Source of the DNA: Clostridiales bacterium
GTDB taxonomy: Bacteria; Bacillota; Clostridia; Lachnospirales; CAG-274
Direction: 5' to 3'
Length of the DNA stretch: 5,666 bases
Assembly: GCA_018371275.1 (NCBI GenBank)
Contig: JAHALF010000033.1
Location: 1 to 5,666, forward strand
The notes below the pieces were generated by a model, which saw only the letters and a program-made list of their open reading frames with translations, ran no database searches and had not been told where the DNA came from. This document shows positions 1 through 5,050 of this stretch, one piece after another (the first letter of the stretch is position 1; every line of letters starts with the position of its first letter). The translations under genes were made by a program, and so were the position numbers.

Positions 1-1
1 A

Positions 2-130
2 TTTGGAGAAGCTTTAAGGATTGTTCAAGATTATGTTGATAGTAAAAGACAGTTTGTAATAGAAAAGCCTAATTTTATGAAGCCAGGTTGTGGCTGTAAC
101 AATGGATTAAGACCAGAGCCAAGAATGTAA
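2..130 (+). CDS. 3' end of an unrecognised gene (partial)
   Basis: The last 42 codons of a plus-strand gene are visible; the start lies outside the window. The fragment begins FGEALRIVQDYV and ends in a TAA at 128-130. Near the C-terminus is a small cysteine cluster, KPGCGCNNG, which could bind a metal or form a disulfide. I do not recognise the family. The gene is convergent with the interrupted glycosyl hydrolase to its right, and the two share the hairpin at 147-176. It is probably host chromosome rather than part of the mobile element, because it lies outside the recombinase-marked junction. Confidence 0.7.
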   Translation, partial: FGEALRIVQDYVDSKRQFVIEKPNFMKPGCGCNNGLRPEPRM

Positions 131-146
131 TTTATATTAATAGAAA

Positions 147-176
147 AAGGGAGTTTATACTATTTTAAACTCCCTT
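147..176. terminator. Terminator hairpin between convergent genes
   Basis: A perfect 11-bp stem (147-157 with 166-176, arm AAGGGAGTTTA) encloses an 8-base loop. Read on the minus strand it is followed by a run of five T (complement of 144-148), which fits an intrinsic terminator for the minus-strand hydrolase and recombinase transcript. On the plus strand the downstream sequence is GAAATTTATA, a weaker U tract, so it may also stop the plus-strand gene but less efficiently. Confidence 0.8.
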
Positions 177-196
177 GAAATTTATATAGAAAAAAT

Positions 197-646
197 TTAA
201 TCTGTTATTTTATATATGTCAAAAAGTTGGCTAACAACAAGCCAATTTTGAGGGAAATATTTCATAATATTCCAATAGCTAATACCAGGGAATCCATAGT
301 TAAAGGCAGTTGTAACTTTTGTGTATATACTTCTAGCATCTTCAAACCATACAACGTGCTCTAAACCATTATCATCATAATAGTAAAAATAAGGTGCTTG
401 TGATACTTCATCAAATAATATTTCTGCACCTCTTTCTCTAGCTAGGTTTACAGCTTCTACATTACCAATACTTTTAGCTTTAGTAACTCCTCTTTCAAAT
501 GGTAAAGTCCAATCATAACCATAATTTGGTATGCCCATAAATATTTTGTTATTAGGTATAACTGTTATAGCATAGTCTAATACTTCTTTAACTTTATTTA
601 TAGGTGCAACAGCCATAGGTGGACCATAAGTATAGCCCCATACAGC
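197..646 (-). CDS. C-terminal part of interrupted GH18 spore cortex hydrolase (YaaH/SleL type)
   Basis: This is the C-terminal part of a family-18 glycosyl hydrolase resembling YaaH/SleL, spore enzymes that cleave cortex peptidoglycan fragments. Family-typical stretches are WGYTYGPPMAVAPI at the broken end (encoded at about 640-599), then FMGIPNYGYDWTLPF, VVWFEDARS, GISYWN and FPQNWLVV. The fragment holds about 150 residues; full-length YaaH-type proteins are about 430, with LysM repeats and the catalytic DxxDxE motif in the missing N-terminal half, so this piece cannot be catalytic alone. The ATG at 614-616 is an internal methionine of the conserved GPPMAVAP motif and has no ribosome binding site before it. 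The frame stays open upstream to 646 and meets a TAG at 647-649. Homology is lost just before the conserved tryptophan. I infer that insertion of the neighbouring recombinase-bearing element split the gene and that the 5' half lies beyond the window. Ordinary pseudogenisation is the alternative. Confidence 0.88.
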   Translation of the reverse strand, partial: AVWGYTYGPPMAVAPINKVKEVLDYAITVIPNNKIFMGIPNYGYDWTLPFERGVTKAKSIGNVEAVNLARERGAEILFDEVSQAPYFYYYDDNGLEHVVWFEDARSIYTKVTTAFNYGFPGISYWNIMKYFPQNWLVVSQLFDIYKITD

Positions 647-657
647 CTAACTGTTAT
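632..657. other. Probable element/chromosome junction (one att end)
   Basis: Between the last hydrolase-like codons (minus-strand TGG GGC TAT, 640-632) and the recombinase stop codon at 658-660 there are only 17 bases. YaaH-type proteins usually have Glu before this Trp, whereas the sequence here reads Ala-Val-Trp, so the shared crossover core probably lies around 636-645. Large serine recombinases typically cross over at a 2-base core within a short identity, so the second copy should be a few matching bases at the far end of the element. The exact core cannot be fixed without that other end. Confidence 0.6.
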
Positions 658-2202
658 TTATTGTTTTAAAAAACTAGGATAAACAGTTATATTAAATATA
701 GCGAAATCTCTTTCATTTTTCTTGGTTTTAGTGTTTCTTTCATAAATAATTTTTGAAATAACTTCACTTAATAATTTATTTTTTAATCTAGTATCTTCTA
801 TTTTTTCATATAAACTTATTAAGTTTTTAACTTTTGGGATAAATTCTTTTTTTGTTTTTTCCATAGTATTAATTTTGTTTTCTTCTTCTATTAAATTAAG
901 TTGTTTTTGGGATAATTTAGATAATTCACTTTTTAATTTTTTATCTCTAGCCATAAATGTATCAACACTATATATACCTTGTTCTAAAAGATTATGAATA
1001 TTTTCTATTTGTTTATTTGTTTTATCTATCTCCTTATTTATAAGTATTAATGAGCTATGAATTGTTGATAAGTCATTTTTAATATTTTCTTTTTGCTTAA
1101 ATATTAGGCTTTCATCTTCAACCCACCATTTTAGTATTGGGATTAGATGACTTTCTAATAAGTATATAGGTATAGGGACAGTTTTACAATTTTTTGTTGG
1201 ACACTTTAAGCTATAATATTTGTCTTTTGTATTGCTGTTAATTCTAGTTAATTTAGCTTTACATACACTACAAAAAACTAAATTAGTAAAGGGGTTTTTA
1301 AGCTCTTTATTAGAACATATAGGAGGGTTATAATTATTTTTAAACATTTTTTGTATTTCATAAAATAAATCTTCTTTTATTATAGGAGGGTGCAACCCAT
1401 CAATTAGTTTATAGTCTTCATTATATTTCCTTGACTTTTTTATTTTTCCATTTTCATATGATTTGTTTTCTTTTTTATACCCCCAACGTATTTTTCCAAT
1501 ATATATAGGGTTTGTTAAAATATCTTTTATTGTAGATTTAGACCAACATTTTGAATTTAAAGGCTTACATATTGTATCTAGTTTATTGGCTATTGCATTT
1601 AATGACATACCTTGAGAGTACAATTCATAAATAAGGCTTACTATTTTAGCTTGTTCTTCATTTGTTTTTAAGGTATACCCTTTACCTAGCTTAATTTTTT
1701 CTTTTTCATATCCATAGGGTGCTATACTAGCAATATATTTACCTTCACTTACAGAGGTAAGCCTACCTCTTTGAATTCTTCTATTTATTACTTTATATTC
1801 ACGTCTTGCCATAAATAACCCAAATTCAAAATATTCTTCATCAAATTCATTATTTGGGTTATATGTTTTATAAGGTGTTATTATTTTTGTGTTGGAGCGC
1901 TTAAATGTTTCTGCTACTATACCTTGGTCTATTGTATTGCCACGAGCTAAACGCTCCACCTCCATAACTAAAACACCATCATATGTATTATTAGATACAT
2001 CTTCTAATAGTTTTTGCATTTCTGGTCTTGTATTTATACTTTCTCCAGAAACAACTTCTTTATAAATTTTATCTATTTTTATGTTTTTTTCTTTAGCTAA
2101 TTTTAATAGAGTATTATAGTGTCTTTGTAGTGTTTCTAATTCTCCTAAAGTTTCTAATTCTTCATCTTTTCTAGATTTTCTTAAATAAATACAGTAAGAC
2201 AT
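658..2202 (-). CDS. Large serine recombinase / site-specific integrase
   Basis: A 514-residue large serine recombinase, the enzyme class that integrates and excises phages and intervening elements (relatives include SpoIVCA of skin and SprA of SPbeta). The N-terminal resolvase domain (about 1-145) has the catalytic serine in YLRKS (Ser10, with Arg8), the GESINTRPEMQ segment (53-63) and the VERLARG active-site motif (82-88). A recombinase DNA-binding domain follows (about 160-280; APYGY, NPIYIGKIRWG). A zinc ribbon has Cys311, Cys314, Cys334 and Cys339, and a coiled coil spans about 370-450, as expected for the subunit-interaction arm. The length is normal and nothing key is missing, so it is probably active. 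The ATG at 2200-2202 is preceded by AGGAG (complement of 2211-2215) with 8-base spacing. The stop is 8 bases from the end of the broken hydrolase frame, on the same strand with no terminator between them, so the recombinase transcript should run into the hydrolase fragment. Confidence 0.95.
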   Translation of the reverse strand: MSYCIYLRKSRKDEELETLGELETLQRHYNTLLKLAKEKNIKIDKIYKEVVSGESINTRPEMQKLLEDVSNNTYDGVLVMEVERLARGNTIDQGIVAETFKRSNTKIITPYKTYNPNNEFDEEYFEFGLFMARREYKVINRRIQRGRLTSVSEGKYIASIAPYGYEKEKIKLGKGYTLKTNEEQAKIVSLIYELYSQGMSLNAIANKLDTICKPLNSKCWSKSTIKDILTNPIYIGKIRWGYKKENKSYENGKIKKSRKYNEDYKLIDGLHPPIIKEDLFYEIQKMFKNNYNPPICSNKELKNPFTNLVFCSVCKAKLTRINSNTKDKYYSLKCPTKNCKTVPIPIYLLESHLIPILKWWVEDESLIFKQKENIKNDLSTIHSSLILINKEIDKTNKQIENIHNLLEQGIYSVDTFMARDKKLKSELSKLSQKQLNLIEEENKINTMEKTKKEFIPKVKNLISLYEKIEDTRLKNKLLSEVISKIIYERNTKTKKNERDFAIFNITVYPSFLKQ

Positions 2203-2268
2203 TTGTTTTACTCCTAAATAATTAACTTATTTTAAATATATTATATATTTAAAATATTAAGTATTAAA
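2203..2268 (-). promoter_or_regulatory. Recombinase upstream region: RBS, weak promoter and 13-bp palindrome
   Basis: The recombinase ribosome binding site is at 2211-2215. A minus-strand TATAAT lies at 2240-2245, with only a poor -35 match (TTTAAT, 2263-2268) 17 bases upstream. A perfect 13-bp inverted repeat (2228-2240 and 2244-2256, 3-base centre) overlaps this -10 box and could be a repressor site. The arms are pure A/T, so chance occurrence in this genome is possible. No clear sporulation sigma (E or K) promoter is visible. Confidence 0.35.
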
Positions 2269-2279
2269 AATAAGTGGTT

Positions 2280-2326
2280 GGCTTACACCTCATAGAAAGG
2301 GGGTGTGGCCTATGTCTAATTTTTAA
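2280..2326 (+). promoter_or_regulatory. Hairpin holding a ribosome binding site before a 4-codon ORF
   Basis: GGCTTACACC (2280-2289) can pair with GGTGTGGCC (2302-2310) with one bulge and one G-U pair. The stem partly covers the purine-rich GAAAGGGGG (2295-2303), which is followed by ATG at 2312 and a reading frame of only four codons (MSNF) ending at TAA 2324-2326. The next codons in frame would read IFLLLY before another stop. The arrangement resembles the structured leaders of small type I toxin or holin-like toxin mRNAs, but the ORF is far too short, so this may be a decayed toxin gene or a leader of the downstream unit. Confidence 0.35.
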
Positions 2327-2381
2327 ATTTTTCTTCTGCTATATTAAAAATTATGTTATATAAAATTTACTGAAAATGTTA

Positions 2382-2404
2382 TAGTATATTTGTATAATAT
2401 ACTA
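2382..2404. repeat. 9-bp inverted repeat abutting the -35 box (candidate operator)
   Basis: TAGTATATT (2382-2390) and AATATACTA (2396-2404) form a perfect 9-bp palindrome around a 5-base centre. It ends one base before the -35 hexamer of the cargo promoter, a usual place for a regulator to bind. A second TATAAT (2393-2398) lies inside it without a convincing -35. Confidence 0.4.
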
Positions 2405-2405
2405 A

Positions 2406-2434
2406 TTGATTACAAATTTTAATTATACTATAAT
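2406..2434 (+). promoter_or_regulatory. Sigma-A promoter of the secreted/membrane protein unit
   Basis: TTGATT (2406-2411) and TATAAT (2429-2434) are separated by exactly 17 bases. The -10 box is perfect and the -35 matches at four of six positions. Transcription would start near 2441, giving a leader of about 43 bases before the ATG at 2484, with AGGAG at 2471-2475. This is the best vegetative promoter in the window. Confidence 0.6.
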
Positions 2435-2483
2435 AGACATATATTAATATAATAAAATAATTAATTTAAAAGGAGTATTGTTT

Positions 2484-3170
2484 ATGAAGAGAAAAATTAT
2501 TTATTTATTATCATCCATATTTATATTTGGTAATACTTTTACAGTAAATGCTCAATCAAATATAAAAAATAATACAGAAATTATAAAAAATGAAGAAAAT
2601 ACAACAAATCTAACTAATTTAAAAGAAGAATTAAAAAGACTAGACTATAAGTATGATAATATAGAACTAATACTTGATTACAATGAAATAAAAAAATTTA
2701 AAAATAATAATATAAAGCCATTATTAGAATTTGAAACAATAGAAGAATTTGAAGAGTTTTTAGAAAAGAATAATAATGAAAATAAGACAGAAATAATTAA
2801 TATTAATGAAATTAAAGAAGAAAATATTTCAAGTTATAGCTATAATGGTGTAGAAACTATACAACAATGGAAACCTTTAAATATTTTTAATATTGCTTGC
2901 TTCTTTAATATGGATGTAAATTACACTTATGATTATAATAGTAAAGGTCAAAAATATTTTATAAGTGGTAAAGGAGTTAATTCTTATACAAGTGGATTAA
3001 ATATAGCATTAAGTTGGGTACAAACATCTACAAGTCAAAATGTAACAAATTCGGGTAAAAAGCTTGAAAGTACAGTTAAAGGTTATTGGATAAATGGAAT
3101 AAAAATAGGAGATATAGAAATTGGATTTAAAGATAAAAGAACTTATTTAGGAGTACTAAGTCTTGAATAA
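2484..3170 (+). CDS. Secreted protein of unknown function (candidate toxin/effector cargo)
   Basis: A 228-residue protein I do not recognise. Residues 1-23 are a clear Sec signal peptide: a basic MKRK start, a hydrophobic core LLSSIFIFG, and a VNA cleavage site with mature Gln24. Residues 24-115 are highly charged and rich in Glu, Lys and Asn, with a KPLLEFETIEEFEEFL helix (about 79-94). Residues 120-228 are rich in Tyr, Ser, Thr, Gly and aromatics and look beta-stranded (IALSWVQ, GYWINGIKIGDIEIGF), with one Cys at 139. It has no LPxTG or lipobox. The ATG at 2484 was chosen because AGGAG (2471-2475) is 8 bases away; the in-frame TTG at 2478 would leave only 2 bases. It has its own promoter and overlaps the next gene, so the two are probably made together. 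A secreted product beside a small membrane protein in a phage-like element suggests cargo such as a bacteriocin-like effector and its immunity protein, but this is inference only. Confidence 0.85.
   Translation: MKRKIIYLLSSIFIFGNTFTVNAQSNIKNNTEIIKNEENTTNLTNLKEELKRLDYKYDNIELILDYNEIKKFKNNNIKPLLEFETIEEFEEFLEKNNNENKTEIININEIKEENISSYSYNGVETIQQWKPLNIFNIACFFNMDVNYTYDYNSKGQKYFISGKGVNSYTSGLNIALSWVQTSTSQNVTNSGKKLESTVKGYWINGIKIGDIEIGFKDKRTYLGVLSLE
3149..3165 (+). promoter_or_regulatory. Ribosome binding site inside the upstream gene (translational coupling)
   Basis: AGGAG at 3149-3153 lies within the end of the secreted-protein gene, 9 bases before a TTG start at 3163-3165. The two genes overlap by 8 bases. 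The well-placed site supports TTG as the real start and suggests coupled translation. Confidence 0.65.
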
Positions 3171-3456
3171 TAAACAAGTGTTAATAAAAATAACATCAAT
3201 AACAATATTATTATTTTTATTTTCTTTTATATTTGTTAATATATCAGATTTTAAATTAGAATTTGGATTTCCAATTCCATTTGTTAAAATAAATTTATCA
3301 AATAATATAGTAAATCCTATTGATTATTTAAAAAGAACTTCAATAGACATTTTACCATTATTATTAGATATATTAATATATAAATATATATATTCAATAA
3401 TATATATATTTATTAAAAAAATAAAAAATACAAAAAGAGATGTATCTAATTATTAG
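3163..3456 (+). CDS. Small two-helix membrane protein (candidate immunity/partner)
   Basis: A 97-residue protein with two hydrophobic segments, about residues 6-26 (VLIKITSITILLFLFSFIF) and 61-85 (IDILPLLLDILIYKYIY), joined by a loop of about 35 residues. The tail KKIKNTKRD is strongly basic and probably cytoplasmic, which would put both ends inside and the loop outside. I do not recognise a family. It starts at TTG, overlapping the secreted protein's stop by 8 bases, so expression is tied to that gene. The pairing fits an immunity protein, an accessory secretion protein or a holin-like protein. The size and two helices fit several of these, and the sequence alone does not decide. The stop codon lies within the terminator palindrome. 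Confidence 0.75.
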   Translation: MNNKQVLIKITSITILLFLFSFIFVNISDFKLEFGFPIPFVKINLSNNIVNPIDYLKRTSIDILPLLLDILIYKYIYSIIYIFIKKIKNTKRDVSNY

Positions 3457-3474
3457 ATATATCTCTTTTTGTAT
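3428..3474. terminator. Long palindromic terminator of the cargo unit
   Basis: Two 23-base arms (3428-3450 and 3452-3474) around a single central base are complementary, with only one G-U pair. In RNA the innermost pairs must open to form a loop, leaving a stem of about 20 bp. The A5 and T5 runs fall in the arms, so the structure can stop transcription from either side. The membrane protein's last codons and its stop at 3454-3456 are inside it. Confidence 0.8.
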
Positions 3475-3483
3475 ATAATTTAT

Positions 3484-3609
3484 TTGATATACTTTACTTT
3501 TAGTATAGTAAATAAAAAATCTATAAGCCTATAGAAAATCAATAAAATTAACATTTTTTAATAAATTTGCTCTCTTATATATACACATAGTTAGCTAAAA
3601 GTATATCAA
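3484..3609. repeat. 11-bp inverted repeat, 104 bases apart
   Basis: TTGATATACTT (3484-3494) is the exact reverse complement of AAGTATATCAA (3599-3609). The match continues as TTTTAG/CTAAAA if 5 bases are skipped in the left arm. It could form the base of a folded transcript of about 125 bases. The arms are A/T-rich and chance is possible. Confidence 0.35.
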
Positions 3610-3705
3610 GTATCAAGTAGTATTTTTTATTTTGGTTCCCCTTAAAACTTCGAGTTGTGTCTACTAACACTATTGTAAAAAATCTTCACCTTTAGATAAA
3701 TCTAT

Positions 3706-3853
3706 CATTGACAAATTTTTATAACAACTTTTTTAAGCAATTAAGGAAATTATAAATATTTATATCCATAAATGGATAATAACTTAAATTAAATTTTTAT
3801 TTCTTTATTTTTATTAAGTTGTTGTTTAAATCTAAAAATTTATACTGTCAATG
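3706..3853. repeat. Three-segment interrupted inverted repeat
   Basis: Three segments pair in matching order: CATTGACA (3706-3713) with TGTCAATG (3846-3853), AATTTTT (3714-3720) with AAAAATT (3834-3840), and AACAACTT (3723-3730) with AAGTTGTT (3816-3823). They are interrupted by bulges of 2, 5 and 10 bases. Twenty-three colinear base pairs in about 150 bases suggest a folded RNA or a degenerate inverted duplication. Confidence 0.4.
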
Positions 3854-3965
3854 CTAAATTACTTACCTATTAATTATTTAATCTTTTTAAATTAATGTTA
3901 TGTTTTAATAAATATTAAGCATTAATATTTGTAATAGGACAAATTGTAAAAATAATAAATTTATT

Positions 3966-3975
3966 AAAGGAGGTG
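3966..3975 (+). promoter_or_regulatory. Strong RBS that fixes a TTG start
   Basis: AAAGGAGGTG is an extended match to the 16S anti-Shine-Dalgarno sequence. GGAGG (3969-3973) lies 8 bases before the TTG at 3982, which makes the small ORF credible despite its non-ATG start. Confidence 0.75.
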
Positions 3976-3981
3976 GGAATA

Positions 3982-4143
3982 TTGGCTATTATAAAAACTA
4001 TAAAAAGTGGAAATTGTACAGTTTATATAGATGACGAATATGCAAAAACACTTACACCAGAAGAAAAAAGAAAAAAATTAGAAAGAATAGGGGATATATA
4101 CTACGAGGCTTGGAAAATGGGAAAACTTAAAGACCACAATTAA
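3982..4143 (+). CDS. Small 53-residue protein of a mobile-element type
   Basis: A 53-residue protein starting at TTG and running from MAIIKTIKSGNCTVYIDDEY to KLKDHN, with a near-perfect ribosome binding site 8 bases upstream. It has a short beta-like N-terminus (SGNCTVYIDD) and a charged helical part (TPEEKRKKLERIGDIYYEAWK, about residues 25-45). Its look is that of the small hypothetical proteins common in clostridial phages and plasmids; no function is known to me. It lies upstream of the replication initiator, separated by 154 bases and a hairpin. Its size is compatible with a recombination directionality factor, such as the small SprB of SPbeta, or with a DNA-binding regulator, but no motif shows either. 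Confidence 0.75.
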   Translation: MAIIKTIKSGNCTVYIDDEYAKTLTPEEKRKKLERIGDIYYEAWKMGKLKDHN

Positions 4144-4151
4144 TATTGTGG
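4134..4151. terminator. Possible weak terminator over the small gene's stop
   Basis: CCACAAT (4134-4140) pairs with ATTGTGG (4145-4151) around the stop codon. The following GTTATTTAATCT is only moderately T-rich, so termination may be partial. Confidence 0.35.
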
Positions 4152-4297
4152 GTTATTTAATCTATATGGGACAAGCTATATTGTTATATTATTCAATTAC
4201 ATAGTATCATATTTTTTACATTAGCAAAGAAAAATAAAGTTATAGAATATTACTAAAATAACAATATGAAAATCCAAACTAACATAGAGGTTAGCAT

Positions 4298-5050
4298 ATG
4301 GTGGAGGTAATAGTGGAACAATTTTTTAAATTGTATAAAGTGTTATTTGAAGAAGAATTTAACAATATGTCACTAGGTGCAAAAGTAATTTATTCTATTA
4401 TGATGGATAGAAATGAGTTAAGTATAAAAAATAATTTAATAGATGATAGTGGTCAAGTTTATATTTTTATGACAATTAATGATATTAGGGATAAAATAAA
4501 CTGTTCAAGGCAAACAGCACATAATATATTAAAAGAACTAGAAGTTAAAAATTTAATATATAAAGTTAGACAAGGCTTATGTAAGCCTAATAAAATATAT
4601 GTACAAAAAATAGATATCAATAGGTCTAAAAATCATACTTCTAAATGTCTAAAAAATAGACTTCAGGAAATACAAAATTTAGATGCTAATAAGACTAATA
4701 TAAACAAGACTAAATATAATAAGACTGATATTAATAATAATTCTGGAGCTTTAGCTCCAGATAAAGAAACAGTCTTTCAAATACCATTAAAAGATAATAG
4801 TTATTACAGTTTAAACAAACAAGATATAGATACATATAAAAGCCTATATCCTAATATTGATATGGAACAAGAGATAAGAAACATAATTGGTTGGAATATA
4901 GCTAACCCTAGTAAAAGAAAAACAAAAGAAATCATTAAAAAACATATAAATACTTGGCTTAGTAAAGTTAATCAAGAATATATTAATAGACAAGATATAT
5001 CACCTAATAACCCAACAGCAGAAGATTTTAGAAGACTTATACAAGGATAA
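4298..5050 (+). CDS. RepA_N-type replication initiator with phage replisome-like C-terminus
   Basis: A 250-residue replication protein. Residues about 8-104 match the RepA_N initiator domain of plasmids and conjugative elements, a winged-helix DNA-binding fold: FFKLYKVLFEEEF, LGAKVIYSIMMDRNELSIKN, GQVYIFMTINDI, CSRQTAHNILKELE, then RQGLCKPNKIYV. Residues 105-165 form an Asn/Lys/Thr-rich linker with three NKTxx repeats. Residues about 169-226 (YPNIDMEQEIRNI, NPSKRKTKEIIKKHINTWL) resemble the C-terminal module of phage replication or replisome organiser proteins, thought to help load the helicase. The protein probably binds the origin in its own gene (repeats 4688-4735) and starts replication of the excised element. 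ATG 4298 has GAGGT 6 bases away; GTG 4313 has a stronger GGAGG at 4303-4307, 5 bases away, and gives MEQFFKLYKVLF, which also fits the family. The start is therefore unsettled by 5 codons. Confidence 0.85.
   Translation: MVEVIVEQFFKLYKVLFEEEFNNMSLGAKVIYSIMMDRNELSIKNNLIDDSGQVYIFMTINDIRDKINCSRQTAHNILKELEVKNLIYKVRQGLCKPNKIYVQKIDINRSKNHTSKCLKNRLQEIQNLDANKTNINKTKYNKTDINNNSGALAPDKETVFQIPLKDNSYYSLNKQDIDTYKSLYPNIDMEQEIRNIIGWNIANPSKRKTKEIIKKHINTWLSKVNQEYINRQDISPNNPTAEDFRRLIQG
4688..4735 (+). repeat. Three 15-bp direct repeats inside rep (candidate origin iterons)
   Basis: AAGACT recurs at 4691, 4706 and 4721, exactly 15 bases apart, in units of consensus AAGACTAATATWAAY-like sequence. Because 15 bases are five codons, the protein shows NKTNI, NKTKY and NKTDI (residues 131-145). 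AGACT also occurs at 4658-4662, and its complement AGTCT at 4771-4775. RepA_N replicons are known to carry their origin as repeats in the middle of the rep gene, so this is the likely oriV. Confidence 0.6.
4742..4761. repeat. 9-bp palindrome just after the iterons
   Basis: TCTGGAGCT (4742-4750) and AGCTCCAGA (4753-4761) are perfect inverted repeats around TT. It is the most GC-rich spot in the rep linker and lies 7 bases after the third direct repeat. It may be part of the origin or a protein-binding site. Confidence 0.5.

Larger units (their letters stand above)
3475..3981. other. Gene-free AT-rich stretch with several inverted repeats
   Basis: About 500 bases with no supportable gene on either strand; stop codons are dense in all frames and the longest start-to-stop runs are under 20 codons. 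Local structures seen are TTTACT/AGTAAA (3493-3498 and 3507-3512), a 6-bp stem at 3520-3535, an 11-bp long-range inverted repeat (3484-3494 with 3599-3609), a tandem TATCAAG (3603-3609 and 3610-3616 region), a 7-bp stem at 3763-3778, and the three-part inverted repeat at 3706-3853. It may hold a small RNA, a recognition region, or decayed sequence. No promoter is convincing. Confidence 0.5.

Noticed and set aside
614..616. ATG at the head of a 139-codon minus-strand ORF taken as a true gene start
   Set aside because: It is the internal Met of the conserved GPPMAVAP motif, has no ribosome binding site, and family-like residues continue upstream of it.
2478..2480. TTG as start of the secreted protein
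   Set aside because: Only 2 bases from the AGGAG; the ATG at 2484 has correct spacing and gives a cleaner signal peptide.
3536..3595. Minus-strand ORF of about 19 codons starting MCIYKRAN
   Set aside because: Very short, no ribosome binding site and no family resemblance.
3673..3711. Minus-strand mini-ORF MIDLSKGEDFLQ
   Set aside because: Twelve codons, no ribosome binding site, stops follow in the same frame; no evidence of a gene.
3475..3981. CRISPR array or tRNA gene in the gene-free stretch
   Set aside because: No regular repeat/spacer units and no cloverleaf or CCA-type tRNA end could be found.
4215..4246. TTTACA...TATAGA as promoter of the replication gene
   Set aside because: Spacing is 20 bases, too long for a normal sigma-A promoter, and the -10 match is imperfect.
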